Positions 41,338 through 41,575 of a stretch of 41,575 nt of DNA are shown here, one piece after another; position 1 is the first letter of the stretch; each line of letters begins with the position of its first letter. The position numbers and the translations under genes were made by a program. Source of the DNA: Halarchaeum acidiphilum MH1-52-1 (GTDB taxonomy: Archaea; Halobacteriota; Halobacteria; Halobacteriales; Halobacteriaceae); the NCBI RefSeq assembly GCF_000474235.1, contig NZ_BATA01000015.1:1-41575 (forward strand). The letters are read 5' to 3'. A model generated the notes under the pieces. The model made no database searches and was not told the origin of the DNA. It saw only the letters and a program-made list of their open reading frames with translations.

Positions 41338-41575
41338 ATGGCGACGAAACTCCGCGTGCACGGTATGGGCTGTGACGGTTGCGTCGACATCGTCTCGGGC
41401 GCGCTCTCGGAGGCCTCGGGAGCCGGCGACGTCGCGGTCGATCTCGACTCCGGGATCGCGACCGTCGAGGGCGACGTCGACACCGACGAACTCCGTGGGA
41501 AGGTCAAACGATCCGGCTACGAGGCGGATCTCGTCGAGTCCGAGCCGATATCGGCCGACGAGGAGGAGACGGTCG
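41338..41575 (+). CDS. Heavy-metal-associated (HMA) domain protein, cut by window edge
   Basis: From the ATG at 41338 there are 79 complete codons, still open at the window end. The translation starts MATKLRVHGMGCDGCVDIV, holding the metal-binding GMxCxxC with C12 and C15, then runs through a beta-alpha-beta ferredoxin-like pattern to SGYEADLVESEPISADEEE. A free HMA domain of this size is a copper chaperone (CopZ/Atx1-like); a longer product, such as a P-type ATPase N-terminus, is possible. The acidic end after residue 66 favours a small chaperone. A box A-like element (cctaaggg, near 41313) lies about 26 bases upstream. Confidence 0.8.
   Translation, partial: MATKLRVHGMGCDGCVDIVSGALSEASGAGDVAVDLDSGIATVEGDVDTDELRGKVKRSGYEADLVESEPISADEEETV

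Noticed and set aside
1-41575. tRNA, rRNA or other standard RNA genes
   Set aside because: I searched by eye for tRNA T-arm sequences and cloverleaf patterns and found none; a covariance-model scan would be needed to exclude them.

Overview
This window is haloarchaeal chromosome. It is GC-rich, and the predicted proteins are strongly acidic (Asp/Glu-rich, few Lys). AT-rich box A elements sit about 25-30 bases before many start codons, as in leaderless haloarchaeal transcripts. The families are typical of class Halobacteria: a CtaA-CtaB fusion, a NuoCD fusion with split NuoJ and no NuoE/F/G nearby, and Agl23. The genus cannot be fixed from this sequence. I see no tRNA, rRNA, CRISPR array or intact insertion sequence.

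Layout. 1-2.5 kb (minus): the 5' part of one glutamate dehydrogenase, a complete second one, and fructose-1,6-bisphosphatase. 2.6-6.0 kb (minus): a CPx copper ATPase with its SafE/TauE-like membrane partner. 6.1-7.7 kb (plus): a LOG-family protein, a small soluble protein and a DUF420 membrane protein. 7.7-9.5 kb (minus): an ABC exporter pair. 9.5-17.4 kb: a terminal oxidase region with ctaA/ctaB and a polytopic partner (minus), then coxB, coxC, small membrane proteins and coxA (plus), a 28-residue membrane peptide on the minus strand, and another small membrane protein. 17.4-22.8 kb (minus): HAD hydrolase, acetyl-CoA synthetase, CBS-ParB protein, TrkA-N/DHH phosphoesterase. 22.8-33.0 kb (minus): an 11-gene complex I operon in the order nuoA-B-CD-H-I-J1-J2-K-L-M-N. 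33.1-36.6 kb (minus): purK-purE and agl23. 36.7-38.7 kb (plus): ribH, an aminotransferase and a DUF123 protein. 38.8-41.2 kb (minus): a RecA-fold ATPase and a two-RCK potassium channel. 41.3 kb to the end (plus): a heavy-metal-associated protein cut by the right edge.

The functional theme is aerobic respiration. Complex I and an A-type haem-copper oxidase lie together with a haem O/A synthase fusion and a copper-handling pair that could supply metal to CuA and CuB. Acetyl-CoA synthetase, glutamate dehydrogenase and FBPase fit heterotrophic growth with gluconeogenesis.

Three features stand out. First, the 600-base gap between the coxC-linked genes and coxA holds a regular array of six hairpins with three-base loops joined by alternating conserved linkers (14554-14717). 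Second, a 28-codon membrane peptide lies next to coxA, with a box A shared with its divergent neighbour. Third, nuoN, nuoM and agl23 each carry one single-base-deletion frameshift. That pattern looks more like sequence error than gene death, but it needs testing.
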